From NCBI RefSeq assembly GCF_030272615.1, contig NC_081406.1, positions 140,896,361-140,960,360 of the forward strand: a stretch of DNA of 64,000 nt, read 5' to 3'. Below, in pieces: positions 58,923 to 64,000 of this stretch (the stretch's first letter is position 1; each line of letters begins with the position of its first letter). The notes beneath the pieces are model-generated. The model did not search any database. It was not told the origin of the DNA and was given only the letters and a program-made list of their open reading frames with translations. This DNA is from Cryptomeria japonica (taxonomy: Eukaryota > Streptophyta > Pinopsida > Cupressales > Cupressaceae). The translations under genes and the position numbers were made by a program.

Positions 58923-60428
58923 TGATGAATTAATGATGAATAGTTAGTACCAAACCAGTACTGAGAGGGGGGGGTGAATCAGTACAGGCAAAAACACTTT
59001 CTTGGAACCGGTTTGACTACACACACTAAACTTTGACTGCCAAGCAATAAAACCAGTCTAAATCAGATTACTACTGGTACAACATAGTGAGAATGTGAAA
59101 GACATAAAATGGTAACTCTTAGCTTTCCACACAATCTAATACCTCATTTCCACTTCACCCTTATGCATAAATGAGTAATCTATCATTAGAAATATAATGA
59201 CTGCTAGTTCAACATGTTTTACCACTTTGACATTAAACACTAAACCATCACATGAAAGACATCACACATGACACACTGATTTTTCATGTGGAAACCCAAC
59301 TGGGAAAAACCACGGTGGGGATGAATACCCACAAGTTGTTCTTTTAACTCTTTTGAAGTTCGCTTTGTTAGGAGCCTAGTCCGGTTAAAGACTATTATAA
59401 TAGGTTCTGCTAGGAACCGATCTTGCTAGGGATCACCTGGTTAAGGGATTGCTAAATACCTGGTTAAAGGTTAGATCCCTGTTAAAGGTTACCTCGCAAG
59501 AGGATTTGAAGAACTCATTGAATTGAGTCACCCTGTTAAAGGATTTACACAAAATCCTGTTAAAGCTACTCGGTTAAGGGATTTTCCAACTACTAAAATG
59601 GTTAGAAATCAATAGGTAATACACTGATCTGATAACAACACTCAATGCTAAGGTAGATCCACTTTAGCTCCTCCTCTTCTGCAATCACACTTTTGTAGGT
59701 ATCAACACACTTCTCTGATCGGGCAAGAATCAAGTATCACTTCACTTGGATACACACATAACATTTGCCAACAACTTCAAAATGAAAAACATCATTGACC
59801 TTATAGGAAACAAATAGGTCGACAACATAAACCCTATACCCTAAACATTTAGGTTTTACAATCCAGTTGGTTCAATCCTGACCGTTAACCACACTGCATT
59901 GAATACAATAGTCTTGAACAGATCTCAAGATGTTCTCCAACATTCATTCTTTGCTGCTTCAGGAAGCTGATAACTCATTATGTGCTCTCCACTATTTACA
60001 GAGACTTCGCACATTCCTAAGGTAGATAGGATCAATCTCCATGCAAGATCCTTAAGGAAATCCTTCACGCACACAAGGCTGACGTGGCAACACTTATTTG
60101 GTCTTCATTAGAAACTCATCACAAGAAGTCATCAGTTAAATTGCACAATCTTGGAATGCATCAATTCAGAAACCCTGAAGCTAAGACTACCAACTGGTAG
60201 TCATGCCAAATGAAACCCCGATACCAAACTTCCATATACTGGTTCTCATTCCAACATACTGGTTCACCGTGAACAAACATACCACTTCACTTTTTCACAA
60301 ATACTGGTTTACATCAACATACCATTTCTCTTGCCAGTTTGCTTACTACTAGTTCATACTTTCGGATATTGACATCAATGACAACATACAATATCATCAT
60401 GTCATCATGCTCTGCCCATATGACAACA
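58923..60428 (-). mobile_element. C2 5' LTR
   Basis: Adjoined by the PBS (minus TTGGTATCAGAGAATC) at 58922. Carries the CATGTGGAAACCCAACTGGG box at 59285. The high-coordinate end ATGACAACA is one base different from the 3' LTR edge, and TCAAC follows. Confidence 0.95.
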
Positions 60429-60433
60429 TCAAC

Positions 60434-60611
60434 ATATGCCAGTTTAGACACCTTCATATTGGTTGGACTTCTCTATACAAATGATACCAGTTTGTAATAC
60501 AAAGACTTAGGAGTAGTAGCGGTTTGACTTAACTAATATGTGTGTGTATATGTGTTCCATCAATGACAACACATAAAGTCATCCAATATAAAAATCATCA
60601 TCAAGCCAATA
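60434..60611 (-). mobile_element. E2 5' LTR, part 2
   Basis: Continuation of the E2 LTR after C2. It ends ATCATCATCAAGCCAATA, aligning with ...AATCATCATCAAGCCAACA at the corresponding edge of the element A LTR (2586). The terminal base pair is TA, not CA. Confidence 0.75.
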
Positions 60612-61413
60612 GTGTGTTGTTATGATGGTCCTATTTGGATCTAGTTAAACTTTCTATTATTTCATTGAGGGTTTTTACCAGTTGGTGAAGCGTGTTGGAT
60701 TTTGGTCTTAGCGGAATTTACGATGGATATAATTGTTTGGTTACTTGATTTAGGTCCATTATATTAATGTAAATCATAATATTGGTCTGGTTGTATCGTG
60801 TGATGTAATTTTTGTAATTATGGGTTTATGGGTTTAGGGTTTAGCTGACCTTGTCAATAACGTTGATGATCTCTATTTATAGGTGACTTATTCATGTAAT
60901 AGGATGGTTATGATTATCGGTGGTTATGTCTGCATTATCAGTGAAAGGTTTATGTGCGGACAAAGTCATATCATTCCAATGAAGGTTGGAAAGGTTTTGT
61001 ATTGCAGAGAAGACATTAGTGCTTAACCAAAACTATATCAAGCATTAGTAGATGCTACTTTCACAATTCATTTATTTCTGGATTGTAGTCCAATTTTTAT
61101 GTAAGTTAGTGAGACTTCCCTTTGTGATGAGTAGTGTGCTCTAATCCATTGGCCTTTCTACAAGTGCAAACCCCATTGTAATTATTCACAATACTACTAT
61201 AGAGTATTCATCTGATTATGGGTAAGGTATCCCACCATGGTTTTTCCCTTTCTGGGTTTTCCACGTCAAAATATTAGTGTTATGTGTGTTGTGCTTTCAT
61301 GTTATATTCTTCATTGTGTTGATTTCTTGGTATTCTCGGTTATAAGGTTTTGATATGCATTAGTTTTGTATATTGTTAGTAAATTGATTCACCCCCCCTC
61401 TTAGTTTACTGCA
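60612..61413 (+). mobile_element. Plus-strand LTR, 5'-truncated by E2
   Basis: Carries the plus-orientation LTR blocks: CCATGGTTTTTCCC then GGGTTTTCCACGTCAAAATATT (61230-61275) and the CCCCCCTCTTAGTTTACT end. GGTATCAATGC at 61414 resembles a degraded Copia PBS (TGGTATCAGAGC), which makes this a 5' LTR of a plus-strand element. Its first part would lie beyond E2 and is lost. Confidence 0.65.
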
Positions 61414-62543
61414 GGTATCAATGCATTCTAGCACATATATATATATGAGATGACCTATCCTTTGTGGTGATTATATAAATGTTTTCTTATGTGATGTTTA
61501 TATATGCTTTATGATTATATGATTTGATGTCATGATTATATATGATGATGCAGTCTATGTATGATGCTTATGGTATGGATGCATGTTTATGATGATCTAT
61601 GATTACTTATATGATGCAATGAAATATATACATGATGTGATGCATTATTTTTATGTTTTTCTTATACTTATGCTATATATGAGTATGCAAATGAATGGAT
61701 TGCATGCAAATATTTATATGAGGTACTAATAAGTGGTGTGTGTAGGATGTGATGCTATTATGATTTCTATATGCATATGATGAAATTTACTAAAATATGA
61801 TAATGTAGATGAACACTACATGAGATGTAAATATTTTTGGCATGTCATTACTACTAAGTCATGTGATACCAAGATACATGGACTCAGGAAGGGACAATAG
61901 AGGAAAAATGGAAAAAAGGGGGGGATGGAAGGTAGAAGAAATGGAGGTGAAAAGAGATTCTTCTCCTTTATCATCATTGAGCTTTATTATGGAAAATAGG
62001 TTATGACCATCTAGATGTGTGTTCGACCTAGAAATTCATTCTACCTATTTGCATGGAGATCAAACATACACAAACAAGGAATTCTCTATATCACACTAGA
62101 CTCACAATGTCCTCATATCCTTGGAGAAGCCCTAGTAGTACTACGATATAATAAACAACCAACAAAATAGGTGAACATATACCCCATCCTCACCTTTCTA
62201 TTCAAAGACATCCTAGAGGTAGAATCTCTAGTTAGAGACATCCTAGAAAAGATAAAAGATATGTCACCAAAAGATAAAATTAAAAGAAAACCAAGACTTG
62301 ACACAAAAATAAACTATAATCCTCAAATTATTAGTCTCTCTTGCCACATATGTTAACATGTTTGATTTGGTCACAATGTTGTTTTCCTGACAAAGGACAG
62401 ATAATAGTGAAAAACCATGTCATTGCCAAAGTATACTAAAAGATTTGATTTGTTGAAAGCTCACCATTGATTGCACTCACTTGAAACTAATTGAATACAT
62501 GAAATTGACACTTTTATTATGGAGAAGAATGACATTGGCAATA
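61414..62543. other. Low-complexity and unassigned region
   Basis: 61440-61830 is rich in TATGATG/GATTATATG words of microsatellite origin. 61900-61930 has a G-rich run. 62000-62540 has no recognised gene; opposing short frames at 62113-62356 share an AGAGACATCCTAGA-like internal duplication (62207-62250) and look accidental. It may be the interior of the element whose 5' LTR ends at 61413. Confidence 0.4.
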
Positions 62544-63591
62544 TGTAGGAATTGATTATGTGTTGTCATTGATGTCAACACTGCTCCGATTGGACATGGT
62601 TTTGGTAGAGGATATTAGAGATTGTACTCCAGTATGTTTAGATTGTTGGATTCAGTTTTGGAAGGATATTCATGATGATTATATGTATGCCATATTCAGT
62701 TGGTTTGTGATTTGGTGCTTTGAAATCTATTGATTATGTTCTAGACTGTTGGTTGATGTTATTGGTCCCAATTGGTGATATTTGATGAAATGGTTAAGTG
62801 GTTTTGATGCGGCTTCTAGAAATGGTTCTTAACATGCTAAAGGTTCTCTTGATCGTGTCCCAATTTTTGGTGGCTTCGTATTGGCTAGTGTGAAGATTTG
62901 GTGATCATATTTAGGTCCTGTAGGATATTATATTTTATTGACACTAAGAGTTTTTCCTAGTTGGTGTAATGTGTTTCGGTTGATCCAGAATCCTCTCCGG
63001 AAGTGTTTGATTATTTGAGGATGTTATTTGGATCCTTGGCTGACATGGGTTGTGATCTAATAATTTTTTTATGCATTGTAACGATAAATTTATATTAGGG
63101 TGGCCAACCTACTTGTTTAGGTCTATGTAATGTATAAATATGATTGTAAGATCTCATTGTAGATCATGAATGAATGATGGATGGATTGGATGCATAGATG
63201 AGAGATTAACGAGTATATGTAGATGAAAAATAGGGTCTGCAAGGTTGATAGAGGTTGTTGATAAACTTGTATGAGTATTTAGTCCTTTGGTTGTGTTGTA
63301 GACAATATGCTTAACCAAAATTGTAACCAAACATTAGGAGATGCTATTTTCACACTTCATTTGCTCCAAATTGTAGTATGATGATTATGTAAGTTAGTGA
63401 GACTTCCCTTTTGTGTTGAGGAGTGTTCTCTAGGCAATTGGCCTGATTGCAAGTGCAATCCCCATTGTAATATTTTTACATACTGCTGCAATAGTATTAT
63501 ATGATTGTGGGTAGGATTTCCTACCATGGTTTTTTCCTTCACCGGGTTTTCCATGTCAGAATATTGGTTTTGTTGTTAATCATAGAGGGTC
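62544..63591 (+). mobile_element. Plus-strand Copia-type LTR, 3' end interrupted
   Basis: Begins TGTAGGAATTGATTATGTGT then TGTCATTGATG, the usual opening of this LTR group. It reaches the box CCATGGTTTTTTCCTTC...GGGTTTTCCATGTC (63523-63558). At about 63591 it is replaced by a minus-strand LTR edge. The left flank is CAATA. Confidence 0.6.
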
Positions 63592-64000
63592 TGATTAATA
63601 CTGAGAGGGGGGGTGAATTAGTATTAACACCACTTGAAAAAATGAAAATTAAAATTATCAAACATTCACCAAATCAAACATAAACCAACATTAGAGTCAA
63701 TTACCAATATCGATATCTATTGATAATCATCTACTAAACTGATATATCAATGTTGCTCATAATTTTTCATTAACCATGCATAAATTAAACTAAATCATAA
63801 CATCACATCAAAACATTCACCATATGAACACCATGATTTTCATGTGGAAACCCAAATAGGGAAAAAACCACAGTGGGAATTGGTACCCACAAGAATTGTG
63901 CACTCTTTCAGAATGCACCCTATTAGGAGCCTATCCTAGTTAGGATCTTACAAAGGTTCCATGTTAGGAGAAGACCGTGTTAGGAGTCACTCAGTTAAGG
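63592..64000 (-). mobile_element. Minus-strand Copia-type LTR, running off the window
   Basis: Starts TGATTAATACTGAGAGGGGG then GGTGAATTAGT, the plus-strand reading of an LTR 3' edge. The CATGTGGAAACCCAAATAGG box is at 63842 and GTTAGGAG/AGTTAAGG repeats are at 63920-64000. It sits in reverse orientation inside the preceding LTR. Confidence 0.65.

Larger units (their letters stand above)
53024..60428 (-). mobile_element. C2: complete Copia element, 7.4 kb, TCAAC target duplication
   Basis: Perfect 5-bp duplications TCAAC lie at 53019-53023 and 60429-60433. LTRs are 53024-54509 (3', 1486 bp) and 58923-60428 (5', 1506 bp); the 3' LTR lacks a 23-bp segment near 53635. PBS is at 58910-58922 and PPT at 54510-54535. 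Protein order Gag, protease, integrase, RT, RNase H is Ty1/Copia. It interrupts the E2 5' LTR. Several stops and one frameshift mean that it is not now autonomous as read here. Confidence 0.95.
47690..60611 (-). mobile_element. E2: non-autonomous LTR element with two ORFs (3' end lost, 5' LTR split by C2)
   Basis: Minus-strand order: 5' LTR (60611-60434 plus 53023-52077, 1125 bp), PBS at 52075-52062 (TTGGTATTAGAGCC), ORF1 (coiled coil plus zinc knuckles, 51992-50737), ORF2 (50240-47690). Similarity to element A covers its LTR and the far end of ORF2. The 3' LTR is missing beyond 47690. No protease, integrase, RT or RNase H is seen. Complete Copia C2 was inserted into its 5' LTR. Confidence 0.7.

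Overview
This window looks like plant nuclear intergenic DNA. It consists almost entirely of LTR retrotransposons and related repeats, nested in one another and mostly decayed. I recognise no host gene, tRNA, rRNA or prokaryotic feature. The mix of long Copia LTRs (1.1-1.5 kb), Gypsy/Tat-like gag, multi-kilobase LTRs and old nested copies suggests a large, slowly purged genome. A gymnosperm such as a conifer is my best guess, but that is inference. Every long reading frame carries frameshifts or stops, so the coding entries are TE pseudogenes.

Layout, left to right. 1-1465: coiled-coil/zinc-knuckle ORF1 fragment (-). 1466-3904: 3' LTR plus 3' part of a non-autonomous element (A, -). 3905-6906: truncated Copia (C1, -). 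6907-16021: Gypsy/Tat-like element (G1, -; 5' LTR 14790-16021, PBS, leader, gag, protease). G1 is cut at 6907 by the C1 LTR and split by a 4.35-kb solo LTR (9466-13818, target duplication TTAAT). 16022-18190: Copia integrase/RT relic (C3, +). 18190-19228: partial LTR. 20050-22255: relic of an unnamed TE protein family (P3, +). 22261-23224 plus 47384-47690: one minus-strand LTR split by the next element. 23225-47383: a giant long-LTR element (G2, +) with target duplication CTTCC/CTTCT. 47690-60611: a second copy of the A-type family (E2, -), whose 5' LTR is interrupted by a complete Copia (C2, 53024-60428, -, target duplication TCAAC). 60612-64000: further LTRs in opposite orientations.

Inside G2 lies the most unusual part. 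A roughly 6-kb element that I call X occurs twice. The old copy (-) occupies 26955-29840 plus 35843-39939. The young copy (+, 29841-35842) is inserted into it in the opposite orientation, each flanked by an 8-bp near-perfect duplication. X has no RT, integrase or recognised transposase, no LTRs and no clear terminal inverted repeats. It carries an ORF of about 1,190 codons, preceded by an array of short hairpin units whose arms show compensatory changes. Related protein segments appear in the LTR element E2 and in P3, so this protein family is shared between structurally different TEs.

Functionally, C2 is the best-preserved autonomous-type element (Gag, protease, integrase, RT, RNase H). The A/E2 family has no pol but shares C2-like LTR ends and an identical 32-bp LTR-end/polypurine block, so it was probably mobilised by Copia enzymes. 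The other parts are relics whose nesting gives a relative insertion chronology.
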